Assembly: GCF_014837175.1 (NCBI RefSeq)
Contig: NZ_JACYFR010000001.1
Span: 310,001-374,000 of the forward strand
Source: Cellulomonas sp. JH27-2
Lineage (GTDB): Bacteria > Actinomycetota > Actinomycetes > Actinomycetales > Cellulomonadaceae
Length of the DNA stretch: 64,000 nucleotides
Reading direction: 5' to 3'
Below are positions 44,563-53,064 of the stretch, piece after piece (within the stretch, counting starts at the first letter, position 1; every line of letters begins with the position of its first letter). Under the pieces are notes generated by a model. It did no database searches and was not told where the DNA came from. It saw only the letters and a list, made by a program, of their open reading frames with translations. Position numbers and translations under genes: made by a program.

Positions 44563-46022
44563 GGCTCGAGGCGTCCGACGAGCGCGATCTCCCGATCGCC
44601 GAACCTCACGTTGACGTCCCCGTCGATGGTCACCGAAGCCCCCTCGACACGCACGCGCACCGTGAACCCGTGCGGCTCGCCGAGCACTCTCACAGTCAGG
44701 TCGTAACCGCCCACGGTCCACGCACCGGCCGCCACGACCTCCCGGTCGAACGGCTTGCCGACGCGCACCACTCCCGCCCGCCACGTGGATCGGCCCACGG
44801 CGATGTGCACGGTCGCATCGTCCAGCTCGACGACGAGGTCGTCAGCGTCCGCCCCGGCCGTCAGCACCACTACCCGCACGCCCCAGCGGTTCGGCTCGAC
44901 CTCGACCCGCCGGCCGTCGATCGTCGCGCAGGTCGCTTCGGCGCCCGACGAAGCCTCCACGCGGCTCGACGCATCCGGCGCACGCACCGGCTTCGGCAGC
45001 GGCACCGCGAGGCGGGCGATCCGGGCGAGCAGAGCCCCGTGCGCCGCGTCGTCGGGCGGCAGCGACTCCCCCACCGCGGGCGCGAGGTGCTCCCACAGAG
45101 CGGGCAGCTCCCCGTTCACGACCATCGCGCCGGTCGTCGCGACGACGAGGTCGAGGTCCGGCACGACGATGCAGTACTGCCCGAACGCGCCGTACGCGCG
45201 GTAGTCGCCGTGGCTGCCGCGCCAGAACTGGTACCCGTACCCGGTCGACCAGGCGCTCTCCTCGCGCACCCCGATCGGCACGTGCCGCGCGGTCGCCTCC
45301 GCGGCCCAGCCGACGGGCAGCACCTGCCGCCCCGCCCAGACACCGTCCTGCAGGTAGAGCTGCCCGAAGATCGCGAGGTCCTCGGTGGTCATCGACATCC
45401 CGGACCCGCCGTCGTCGATGCCCTGCACCGACTGCTCGGACGTCGCACCCTCGATGCCCAGCGGTTCCAGCAGGCGAGGACGCAGGTAGTCCAGGACACG
45501 CAGGCCGCTGACGCGCTGCACCACCGACGACAGCAGGTAGGTGGCCGCGGTGTTGTACGCGAAGTGGGTACCGGGCTCGTGCTCGACGGGCTCGGCGAGG
45601 ATCGCGCGCGCCCAGTCGGGCTGCCGGTAGGCGCGTTCGCTCGCCCCCTCGGGGTGGCCGGTCGTCATGGTCAGCAGGTGCCGCAGCCGCATCCGCCGCA
45701 GGTTCGCGGAGGGGTCGACCGGAGCCTCGTCCCGGAGGTGGTCCAGCACGAGGTCGTCGAGATCCAGCAGGCCCTCGGCGCGCGCGAAGCCGACGGCCGT
45801 CGCCGTCACGCTCTTGCTCACCGAGTAGACCAGGTGCGGCCGGTCCGACGAGTACGGCGCCGCCCATCCCTCTGCGATCACGTGCCCGTGCCGCACCACC
45901 ATGAACGAGTGCAGCTCCCCGTCGATCGCGTCGAGCATCGCGGCGACGGCGGCCGACGACACGCCTTGCGCCTCGGGCGCCGACCGCGGCAGACGACGGG
46001 CACCAGGCATGCCGGCCATCAT
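44559..46022 (-). CDS. Serine hydrolase of the class C beta-lactamase/penicillin-binding fold, copy A
   Basis: 487 residues. The nucleophile motif SVSK (S-x-x-K; in YSVSKSVTATAVGF, about residue 68) and YNT (YxN; about 155) are clear. LRHLLTMTTGHPEG, DYLRPRLLEPLGIEGA and FGQLYLQDGVWAGRQVLP are typical of family S12-like esterases/peptidases. The C-terminal 150 residues form a separate beta-rich region of unknown fold. No signal peptide, so cytoplasmic. The closely similar copy B lies immediately upstream. Start may be ATG 46010 (MPGARRLPRS), the point at which the two copies align. Confidence 0.9.
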   Translation of the reverse strand: MMAGMPGARRLPRSAPEAQGVSSAAVAAMLDAIDGELHSFMVVRHGHVIAEGWAAPYSSDRPHLVYSVSKSVTATAVGFARAEGLLDLDDLVLDHLRDEAPVDPSANLRRMRLRHLLTMTTGHPEGASERAYRQPDWARAILAEPVEHEPGTHFAYNTAATYLLSSVVQRVSGLRVLDYLRPRLLEPLGIEGATSEQSVQGIDDGGSGMSMTTEDLAIFGQLYLQDGVWAGRQVLPVGWAAEATARHVPIGVREESAWSTGYGYQFWRGSHGDYRAYGAFGQYCIVVPDLDLVVATTGAMVVNGELPALWEHLAPAVGESLPPDDAAHGALLARIARLAVPLPKPVRAPDASSRVEASSGAEATCATIDGRRVEVEPNRWGVRVVVLTAGADADDLVVELDDATVHIAVGRSTWRAGVVRVGKPFDREVVAAGAWTVGGYDLTVRVLGEPHGFTVRVRVEGASVTIDGDVNVRFGDREIALVGRLEP

Positions 46023-46056
46023 GGCATGCGCTTTCCGCGCCGCCCGAGCAACGGGA

Positions 46057-47475
46057 TTACAGCGAGCCGACGAGTCGGATGTGCCGCTCGGCGAAGGCCG
46101 CGTTGATCTCCCCCTCGACGGTCACCGCCGCACCGTCCACGTCGATGCGCAGGGTCACGCCGTGGGGCTGGGCCGGCAGCTGGACCCGGAGCTCGTACGA
46201 CGTGGGCGTCAGCCACGCCCCGGCGGCGAGCAGCTCCACGTCGACCGCCTCGCCCAGCCGCATGACGCCCGACCGCCACCCGCCGTGCCCCACGTCGAAG
46301 CGGGCCTGACCGCCGTCCCACCGGAGCTCGATCGTGTCGGCGTCGTCGCCCGAGGCCCACGACGCGGACCGCACGGTCCACGGGTTAGCCTCGAACTCCA
46401 CGGTCCGACCGGCGAGCACGTCGGACGCGGCACCAGCGACGGGGATCGGCAGCGCCCACGAGTCCAGCCGGGCCAGAAGCGCGGCATGCGCGGCGTCGTC
46501 GGGCGCTCGCACCTCCCCCACTCCCGGTAGCAGGTGCTCCCACACGAGCGCGAGCTCGCGGTGCATGTCCATGATCGCGCTGGTCGTCACGACGACCAGG
46601 TCCAGCCCCGGCACGACCACGCAGTACTGCCCGAACGCGCCGTCGCCGCGGTACGACCCGTGCCGCCCACGCCAGAACTGGTACCCGTACCCCTGCGCCC
46701 AGTCGCTGTCAGGATCGTCGCCGTTGGGCACCTGTCGCGCGGTCGCCTCGGCGGCCCAACCGACCGGCAGCACCTGGGTGCCGGACCACACCCCGTCCTG
46801 CAGGTAGAGCTGACCGAACACCGCGATGTCCTCGGTCGTCACCGACATCCCGAACCCGCCGGTGTCGATGCCCTGCGGCGACCGTTCGAAGGTCGCACCC
46901 TCGATCCCCAGCGGCTCGAGCAGGCGGGGGCGCAGGTAGTCGAGCACGCGCTGCCCGGTGACCCGCTGCACGATCGCAGACAGCACGTACGTCGCTGCGG
47001 TGTTGTAGACGAAGTGGGTGCCGGGCTCGTGCTCAACGGGCAGCGCGAGGAACGCCCGGGCCCAGTCGTCCCGCGAGAACGAGCGGTCGCTCGCGTCCTC
47101 GTCGTGCCCCGTGGTCATGGTGAGCAGGTGCCGCAGCCGCATGCGGCGCAGGTTCGCATCGGGTGACGCGGGCGCGAGGTCGGACAGATGCTCCAGCACC
47201 AGGTCGTCGACGTCCAGCAGGCCCTCGGCCTGCGCGAAGCCGACCGCTGTGGACGTGAAGCTCTTGCTCAGCGAGTACAACAGGTGGACGCGGTCCGACG
47301 AGTACGGCGCGGCCCACCCCTCCGCGATCACCTGACCGTGCCGCACGACCATGAGCGAGTGCAGCTCGCCCAGCTCCGTGATCGCGTCGAGCACGGCGAG
47401 CACGGCGGACGACGAGACGCCCTGCTGCTCGGGGGTGGATCGGGGCAGACGACGGGCTCCGGGCATGTCCGTCAT
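46057..47475 (-). CDS. Serine hydrolase of the class C beta-lactamase/penicillin-binding fold, copy B
   Basis: About 472 residues. Sequence parallels copy A throughout (MPGARRLPRS-PE-QGVSS, AAPYSSDR, SLSK nucleophile motif, YNTAATY, FGQLYLQDGVW, and a similar C-terminal beta region), indicating tandem gene duplication. ATG 47475 and ATG 47466 are both possible; an in-frame GTG at 47502 adds nine residues. The 34-nt gap between the copies supports co-transcription. The LacI gene downstream of the coding direction is separate. Substrate unknown. Confidence 0.9.
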   Translation of the reverse strand: MTDMPGARRLPRSTPEQQGVSSSAVLAVLDAITELGELHSLMVVRHGQVIAEGWAAPYSSDRVHLLYSLSKSFTSTAVGFAQAEGLLDVDDLVLEHLSDLAPASPDANLRRMRLRHLLTMTTGHDEDASDRSFSRDDWARAFLALPVEHEPGTHFVYNTAATYVLSAIVQRVTGQRVLDYLRPRLLEPLGIEGATFERSPQGIDTGGFGMSVTTEDIAVFGQLYLQDGVWSGTQVLPVGWAAEATARQVPNGDDPDSDWAQGYGYQFWRGRHGSYRGDGAFGQYCVVVPGLDLVVVTTSAIMDMHRELALVWEHLLPGVGEVRAPDDAAHAALLARLDSWALPIPVAGAASDVLAGRTVEFEANPWTVRSASWASGDDADTIELRWDGGQARFDVGHGGWRSGVMRLGEAVDVELLAAGAWLTPTSYELRVQLPAQPHGVTLRIDVDGAAVTVEGEINAAFAERHIRLVGSL

Positions 47476-47536
47476 CGTGGCACGGACCGCCGACACGACC
47501 ACACGAAACCCATCGCGGGAATCGACGGGTCGGACC

Positions 47537-48550
47537 TCAGACGCCCGGCGTCGACTCCCGCAGCACGACCTCGGTCTCGATCCGCACGCCCGACCCGTCC
47601 CCGGCCGAGCCCAGCGCCAGCTCGGTCGCCGCGACCCCCAACTGCTCGAGCGGGATGCAGACCGTGGTCAGCCCGGGCACCACGTCACGCAGCGTGGTGA
47701 TGTCGTCGAACCCCGCGAGCGCGACGTCGTCGGGCACCGACAACCCGGCGGCGCGCACGGCCGCGAGCGCCCCCAGCGCCATGACGTCGTTGACCGCGAA
47801 CACGAGCTGCGGCCGCGGACCGGAGGCGAACACGGACGCCATCGCCTGCTCGCCACCCTCGTGCGTGAACTCGCCGTGCACCACGCGCACCTCGGGAACG
47901 CCCAGCGACCGCAGCCCGTCGACGAACCCGTCGCGCCGCTCGCGCGCCGTGAGGTGGTCCTCCGGACCGCCGAGCACGACGACGTCGCGGTAGCCCCGCT
48001 CGTGCAGCGCGACGGCCAGCGCCCTCGCGCCGGAGGCGTTGCCCACCTCGACGGTCGCGACGTCGGCGAGCGGTTGCCCGATGACGGCCACGCCTCCGCC
48101 CGCCTCCCGGTACTCCGTGACCGCGGCGGCCAGGGCGGCGTTCGCCTCGGGGTCGTCGTGCCGGCCGCCGGCGATGACGATGGCGCGCGCCCGCTGGCTC
48201 TGCAGCAGCTCGACGATCGTCACCTCGCGGGCGGTGTCGTGCTCCGTGCTGGCGAGGATCACCTGCAGGCCGGCGCCCTGTGCGGTGCGCGTGACACCGC
48301 GGGCGATCGACGAGAAGTACGGGTCGGCGATGTCGTGGACCAGCAGGCCGATGGAGTTGGTACGCCCCCTGGCCATCGCCTGCGCGTTGATGTCGGGGCG
48401 GTAGCGCAGGCGCTCGGCGGCCTCGACCACGCGGTCGCGCAGGTCCGGACGGACCACGCGGTTGGCGCTGCCGTTGATGGCGCGCGAGGCGGTTGCGAGC
48501 GAGACCCCCGCCTCGCGGGCCACGTCGCTGAGCGTCACCGGTCCGGTCAT
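47537..48550 (-). CDS. LacI family transcriptional regulator, divergent from uxaA
   Basis: 337 residues. The N-terminal HTH is TLSDVAREAGVSLATASRAING with hinge RVVRPDLRDRVVEAAERLRYRPD. A periplasmic-binding-protein-like sensor domain follows (NSIGLLVHDIADPYFSSIARGV, VIAGGRHDDPEAN, LVFAVNDVMALGALAA, VALAGFDDI). The start was set at the first residue before the HTH. TAGCCT lies 7 nt before ATG 48550 on the minus strand, a leaderless arrangement. Placed head to head with uxaA, it probably represses it in response to an altronate- or 2-keto-3-deoxy-type inducer; the inducer is not visible in sequence. Confidence 0.93.
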   Translation of the reverse strand: MTGPVTLSDVAREAGVSLATASRAINGSANRVVRPDLRDRVVEAAERLRYRPDINAQAMARGRTNSIGLLVHDIADPYFSSIARGVTRTAQGAGLQVILASTEHDTAREVTIVELLQSQRARAIVIAGGRHDDPEANAALAAAVTEYREAGGGVAVIGQPLADVATVEVGNASGARALAVALHERGYRDVVVLGGPEDHLTARERRDGFVDGLRSLGVPEVRVVHGEFTHEGGEQAMASVFASGPRPQLVFAVNDVMALGALAAVRAAGLSVPDDVALAGFDDITTLRDVVPGLTTVCIPLEQLGVAATELALGSAGDGSGVRIETEVVLRESTPGV

Positions 48551-48620
48551 GCTCCGAAGGCTAGGGCAGGCGATGCGCTTCGACGGGCATCCTGGCGGGA
48601 AAGCCATCACCGCATCGCCG

Positions 48621-48634
48621 GGAAAGCGGTATCC
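48621..48634 (+). promoter_or_regulatory. Candidate LacI operator at uxaA
   Basis: GGAAAGCGGTATCC is an imperfect palindrome centred on CG, as usual for LacI-type sites. It overlaps the -10-like TATCCT (48630-48635) upstream of uxaA. A closely similar site, GGAAAGCGTATTCC, is present at 54601-54614. Confidence 0.5.
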
Positions 48635-48657
48635 TGACCGCGGAAAGGAACGACGAC

Positions 48658-50202
48658 GTGACGAGCTCCCCCGATCGCCTCACCGACTGCGTGCTGGTGC
48701 TGCGGCCCGACGACCACGTGGGCGTGGCCACGACGGACCTGCAGTCGGGCACCACGCTCGCGCTCGACGACGGCGGCGCGCTCGTCGTCCGCCAGAGCGT
48801 CCCGCGCGGCCACAAGCTGGCAGTCCGCCCCGCGGCCTGCGGCGACCAGGTCCGCAAGTACGGCCAGAGCATTGGCCGGGCGACCCTCGACATCGCCGTC
48901 GGCGACCACGTCCACACCCACAACCTGGGCATGGACGACGCCGAACGCGCGTACGAGTTCGGGACCGCCCGCGTGACGCTGCCGCCGCCCGCTCAGGAAC
49001 GCACCTTCCAGGGCTACCGCCGCAGCGACGGCCGGTGGGGCACCCGCAACTACGTGGGCATCGTGACGTCGGTGAACTGCTCGGCGTCGACCGCAAGGCT
49101 CATCGCCGACCAGTTCCGCGGCGCGGTGCTCGACGAGTTCCCCCACGTCGACGGCGTCGTCGCCCTCACCCACGACACCGGGTGCGGGCTCGTCCCGACG
49201 AGCGAGGGTGCGCAGATCACTCGTCGGACGCTGCGCGGCTACGCCGACCACCCCAACATGGCCGCGCTGCTGGTGCTGGGGCTGGGCTGCGAGATGCTGC
49301 CCGCGCAGAGCCTGCTCGACGGCCTGGAGCTGCCCGCCGACAAGCCGGTGCGCACCCTCGTCATCCAGGAGAACGGCGGCATCCGCGCCACGGTCCGGGC
49401 CGGCGTCGAGGCGATCCGGGACATGCTCCCGTCGATCGATGCGCTGCGTCGCGAGACGGCGCCCGCCTCGGCCCTCGTGCTGGGGCTCAACTGCGGCGGC
49501 TCCGACGGCTACTCGGGCATCACCGCCAACCCCGCGCTGGGCCACGCCTCCGACCTGCTCGTCGCCCAGGGCGGCACGAGCATCCTCGCCGAGACGCCCG
49601 AGGTGTTCGGCGCCGAGCACCTGCTGCTTCGTCGGGCCGTGTCCCGTGAGGTGGGCGAACGGCTGCTCACGCGCATCGACTGGTGGAAGCAGTACACCGC
49701 CGCCGGCGGCGGCACGCTGGACAACAACCCGTCGCCCGGCAACAAGGCGGGCGGCCTGACGACGATCCTCGAGAAGTCGCTGGGCGCCGTGGCCAAGGGC
49801 GGCACCGCGGAGCTGACCGCGGTGCACGAGTACGCCGAGCCGGTCACCGAACGCGGCTTCACCTTCATGGACACGCCCGGCTACGACCCGGTGTCCGTCA
49901 CCGGCATCGTCGCGGGCGGCTCGACCGTCGTCGTCTTCACCACCGGCCGCGGCTCCGTGCTGGGCTGCAAGCCGACGCCGTCGATCAAGGTCGCCACCAA
50001 CACCGCGACCTACCTGCGCATGCGCGAGGACATGGACCTCAACGCGGGCCGCATCGTCGACGGCACCGCGACCGTCGAGTCCGTCGGCGAGGAGCTGTTC
50101 GAGAAGATCCTCAGCGTCGCCTCGGGCGAGCAGACGGTCAGCGAGGAGCTGGACCTGGGCGCCGACGAGTTCGTCCCCTGGCAGCTGGGCGCAGTCACCT
50201 GA
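48658..50202 (+). CDS. uxaA: Altronate dehydratase family protein UxaA
   Basis: 514 residues. It dehydrates D-altronate (or related galactarate-type acids) to 2-keto-3-deoxygluconate in galacturonate breakdown. The N-terminal SAF domain (about 1-105; VPRGHKLAVRP, VHTHNLGM) is fused to the C-terminal catalytic domain with GYRRSDGRWGTRNYVGI, VNCSAS, LTHDTGCG and LNCGGSDGYSGITANPALG. Fused full-length UxaA is near 500 residues, matching this. GTG 48658 has GGAAAGGA upstream. Altronate versus galactarate specificity is not certain, but uxaC and uxuB homologues nearby favour altronate. Divergent from its LacI gene. Confidence 0.92.
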   Translation: MTSSPDRLTDCVLVLRPDDHVGVATTDLQSGTTLALDDGGALVVRQSVPRGHKLAVRPAACGDQVRKYGQSIGRATLDIAVGDHVHTHNLGMDDAERAYEFGTARVTLPPPAQERTFQGYRRSDGRWGTRNYVGIVTSVNCSASTARLIADQFRGAVLDEFPHVDGVVALTHDTGCGLVPTSEGAQITRRTLRGYADHPNMAALLVLGLGCEMLPAQSLLDGLELPADKPVRTLVIQENGGIRATVRAGVEAIRDMLPSIDALRRETAPASALVLGLNCGGSDGYSGITANPALGHASDLLVAQGGTSILAETPEVFGAEHLLLRRAVSREVGERLLTRIDWWKQYTAAGGGTLDNNPSPGNKAGGLTTILEKSLGAVAKGGTAELTAVHEYAEPVTERGFTFMDTPGYDPVSVTGIVAGGSTVVVFTTGRGSVLGCKPTPSIKVATNTATYLRMREDMDLNAGRIVDGTATVESVGEELFEKILSVASGEQTVSEELDLGADEFVPWQLGAVT

Positions 50203-50248
50203 CGCCCACCCGCGCTCACCCCGGGGCACCACCGGCGCCCCACGCGCG

Positions 50249-50316
50249 CGAGACAGACCTTTGCGGGTGAGAAAGACCTCTCCAGGGGTCTGTCTCACCC
50301 GCAAAGGTCTGTCTCG
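50249..50316. repeat. 24-bp perfect inverted repeat built from four copies of a 10-mer
   Basis: Arms 50249-50272 and 50293-50316 are exact reverse complements, with a 20-nt centre that also pairs internally (AGACC/GGTCT). The 10-mer GAGACAGACC occurs at 50250-50259, as GAGAAAGACC at 50269-50278, and inverted at 50287-50296 and 50306-50315. It lies between convergent uxaA and uxaC. It could be a bidirectional terminator, a REP-like element, or a double protein site. Confidence 0.85.
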
Positions 50317-50359
50317 GCGGGGGCAGCAGGGCCGGGCCGGGGACTGCGGGGCCGCGGTG

Positions 50360-51832
50360 TCAGGGGCGGGCGTACGACTGCTGCGGGAGGCGGTACGCCA
50401 GGTCGACGGCCGTCTCCAGGGCCTCGTCGAGGTCCAGGCGGTGCTCGGCGACGAGCCGCGCGAGGTACCCCGCGTCGATGCGCCTCGCCAGGTCGTGGCG
50501 CGCGGGGATGGAGCAGTACGCGCGCGTGTCGTCGACGAAGCCGGTGGTGTTGGCGAAGCCGGCCGTGTCGGTGACGGCCTCACGGAACCGGCGCATGCCG
50601 TCCGGGGTGTCGAGGAACCACCAGGGAGCGCCGAGCCGGACGGCCGGGTAGACGCCCGCGATGGGCGCGAGCTCGCGGCTGAACGTGTCCTCGTCGACCG
50701 TGAACAGCACCATTCGCAGGCCGGGGTGGTGACCGAACGCCTCGAGCAGCGGGCGCAGGCCGTGCACGTAGTCGGTGGGCACGGGGATGTCGTACCCGAC
50801 GTCGGGCCCGCGGACCGCGTGGACCGAGGCGTCGTGGTCACGCAGCACGCCCGGGTGCAGCTGCATGACGAGCCCGTCCTCGCTGGCCATGCGCGCGGTC
50901 TCGAACAGCATGTGGGCGCTGAAGGCCGCGGCGTCGGCCGGCGTGGCCTGGCCGCGCAGGGCGGCGACGACGATGCGGTCCGCCTCGGCGTCGGAGAGCG
51001 GGGTCGTGTCGGCGGACAGGTGGCCGTGGTCGCTCGCGCGGGCGCCGGCGGCGACGAAGGCCGCCCGACGAGCCTCGACGGCGGTGACCAGGTCGCGGTA
51101 CCCGCCGACGGACACTCCGGCACGCGCCTCCAGCCGAGCGATGTCGTCGAGCCACGTCGGCCGGTCCACGTGGAAGACGGCGTCGGGCCGGAACGTCGGC
51201 ACCACACGCTCGCCCCAACCGTCGGCGGCGAGGCGGGCGTGGTCGGCCAGGCTCGCGTCGGCGGCGTCCGTCGTCGACAGGACCTCGATGCCGAACCGCT
51301 CGAAGAGCGCGCGCGGTCGGAAGGCATCCTCCGCGAGCCGCGCCGACAGCTCGTCGAACAGACGGTCGGCACTGTCCGCGCTCGGTCGCTCGGTCAGGCC
51401 GAAGACCTCGACGAGCACGTGCTCCATCCAGTACCGGGTGGGCGTGCCGCGGAACAGCGACCAGTGGGCTGCGAACGTCCGCCAGATCGCGCGCGGGTCG
51501 GTCTCGACCGGACCGCCGTCGCGACGCGGCACGCCCAGCGCGTCGTGGGGGACGCCCTGCGAGACGAGCATGCGGACCAGGTAGTGGTCGGGGACGACGA
51601 GCAGCGAGGCCGGGTCGGCGAACGGCTCGTCGTCGGCCAGCAGCGCGGCGTCGACGTGCCCGTGCATCGCGACGATCGGCAGGTCACGCGTCTCGGCGTA
51701 GATGTCCCGTGCCAGCGGGCGCAGCACGGGGTCGGCCGGGAGGGCGCGATCGGGGTGCAACGTCCAGGGCTCCGCGGAACTGCCGGGGGTCGATCGTCGG
51801 GGTGCCTGCCCGGATACCGCCTGGTCGAACAT
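50360..51832 (-). CDS. uxaC: Glucuronate/galacturonate isomerase UxaC
   Basis: 490 residues of the amidohydrolase-like uronate isomerase family. Metal-binding HGHVD (about residue 58) and VPDHYLVRMLVSQGV match the family's H-x-H strand and DHY-R-x-M segment. TDAADASLADH, TFRPDAVFHVDRPTW and QLHPGVLRDHDAS (late His region) also fit. It converts galacturonate or glucuronate to tagaturonate or fructuronate. ATG 51832 has GGAGGG. Convergent with uxaA and divergent from the second LacI gene. Confidence 0.93.
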   Translation of the reverse strand: MFDQAVSGQAPRRSTPGSSAEPWTLHPDRALPADPVLRPLARDIYAETRDLPIVAMHGHVDAALLADDEPFADPASLLVVPDHYLVRMLVSQGVPHDALGVPRRDGGPVETDPRAIWRTFAAHWSLFRGTPTRYWMEHVLVEVFGLTERPSADSADRLFDELSARLAEDAFRPRALFERFGIEVLSTTDAADASLADHARLAADGWGERVVPTFRPDAVFHVDRPTWLDDIARLEARAGVSVGGYRDLVTAVEARRAAFVAAGARASDHGHLSADTTPLSDAEADRIVVAALRGQATPADAAAFSAHMLFETARMASEDGLVMQLHPGVLRDHDASVHAVRGPDVGYDIPVPTDYVHGLRPLLEAFGHHPGLRMVLFTVDEDTFSRELAPIAGVYPAVRLGAPWWFLDTPDGMRRFREAVTDTAGFANTTGFVDDTRAYCSIPARHDLARRIDAGYLARLVAEHRLDLDEALETAVDLAYRLPQQSYARP

Positions 51833-51901
51833 GACCCTCCTGTCGCGCACACCCTCGTGCCTCGTCGTGCCCCGTCCGAGGTTCGGACCGATGAATCACA
51901 G

Positions 51902-51981
51902 TGCAAACGCATTCATTACCGATGGCGGCATGTCTGCGCAGGAAAGTACGGTACCTGGCAACCGCTTGCCTTGGCTAGCCT
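51902..51981. promoter_or_regulatory. Divergent promoter region with LacI-type operators
   Basis: Between uxaC and the second lacI gene. GGCAACCGCTTGCC (51957-51970) is a 14-nt palindrome with two mismatched pairs, placed just before TAGCCT (51976-51981), a -10 for the plus-strand genes. TGCAAACGCATTCA (51902-51915) is a second CG-centred site. GGAAAGTACGGTACC at 51941-51955 resembles the uxaA site. Confidence 0.5.
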
Positions 51982-52038
51982 GCGCATGATGAAATCGCGT
52001 TCACGGCGTTCGCAACAACAGCCGACGAGGAGGTCGAG

Positions 52039-53064
52039 ATGGTCGCCACGCTGCGCGACGTCGCCCGCGCCGCCGGGGTCTCCCCCGCCACCGCGTCCCG
52101 CGCGCTGTCCGCGCCGGAGCTCGTCGCCCCCGCTCGTCGAGCGCTCGTCGAGAAGGCCGCGCAGGACCTCGGCTACCGGCCCAACCTCGCCGCCCGCGGC
52201 CTGACCACGGGCCGCACCGGCAACCTGTGCCTGGTGGTGCCAGACCTCGGCAACCCGTTCTTCGCGGGGGTCGCCAAGGGCGTGCAGCGCCGGGCGCGCG
52301 AGCTCGGCCACGCGGTGTTCGTCGCGGACTCCGACGAGGACGCGCGCCTCGAGGCCGACCTCGTCGAGCGGCTGAGCGCGCAGGCCGACGGCACGCTCGT
52401 CTGCTCTCCGCGCATGTCCGACGAGCGCCTCGCGGAGCTCACGGCGGACCGGCACGTCGTGCTGGTGAACCGCCGCCTGCCCGGCCGCCCGTCGGTCGTC
52501 GTCGACAACACCGACGGCATGCGCCAGGCCGTCCGTCACCTGCACGCGCTGGGCCACCGCCGCATCGGTTACGCCGGCGGACCGGAGGGCTCGTGGTCGG
52601 ACGCCCGACGGCGCGACGGCCTGAAGGTCGCCGCGCACGGGCTGCACCGCCTCGAGGTCGTCGACCTGGGGCACTTCGCCCCGACCGTCGTCGGCGGCAC
52701 CGCCGCGGGCGACCTCGTGGCCGCAGCCTCCATCACCGCCGTCATCGCGCACAACGACCTGGTCGCCCTCGGCATCACCGAGCGGCTGCGCGTGCGCGGC
52801 CGCAGCGTCCCGGCAGACGTGTCCGTGATCGGGTACGACGACACCGTCGGGACGCTCGGCCACCCCGCGCTCACGACGGTGGCGATCCGGCTCGCACGCC
52901 TGGGCAGCGTGGCCGTGGACCTGCTGCTCGACGGCCGCGCGTCGACGGGTCGTGCCGCCGCGACGGGCGCCGACGAGGACGACATCTCCCTGCCCGTCGA
53001 GCTGGTGGTCCGCGGGACCACGGGCCCGGCGCCCACCCCACCGACCGACGGAGTCTCCCGATGA
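52039..53064 (+). CDS. LacI family transcriptional regulator of the uronate genes
   Basis: 341 residues. HTH TLRDVARAAGVSPATASRALSAPELVAPARR, hinge, then the sensor domain (LCLVVPDLGNPFFAGVAKGVQRRA, DGTLVCSPRMSDERL, RRIGYAGGPEGSWSDARR, AVIAHNDLVALGI). ATG 52039 has GAGGAGG. It is coupled to uxuB by an ATGA overlap and is divergent from uxaC, so it most likely controls both. Differs in sequence from the LacI protein next to uxaA, so the region has two separate regulators. Confidence 0.93.
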   Translation: MVATLRDVARAAGVSPATASRALSAPELVAPARRALVEKAAQDLGYRPNLAARGLTTGRTGNLCLVVPDLGNPFFAGVAKGVQRRARELGHAVFVADSDEDARLEADLVERLSAQADGTLVCSPRMSDERLAELTADRHVVLVNRRLPGRPSVVVDNTDGMRQAVRHLHALGHRRIGYAGGPEGSWSDARRRDGLKVAAHGLHRLEVVDLGHFAPTVVGGTAAGDLVAAASITAVIAHNDLVALGITERLRVRGRSVPADVSVIGYDDTVGTLGHPALTTVAIRLARLGSVAVDLLLDGRASTGRAAATGADEDDISLPVELVVRGTTGPAPTPPTDGVSR

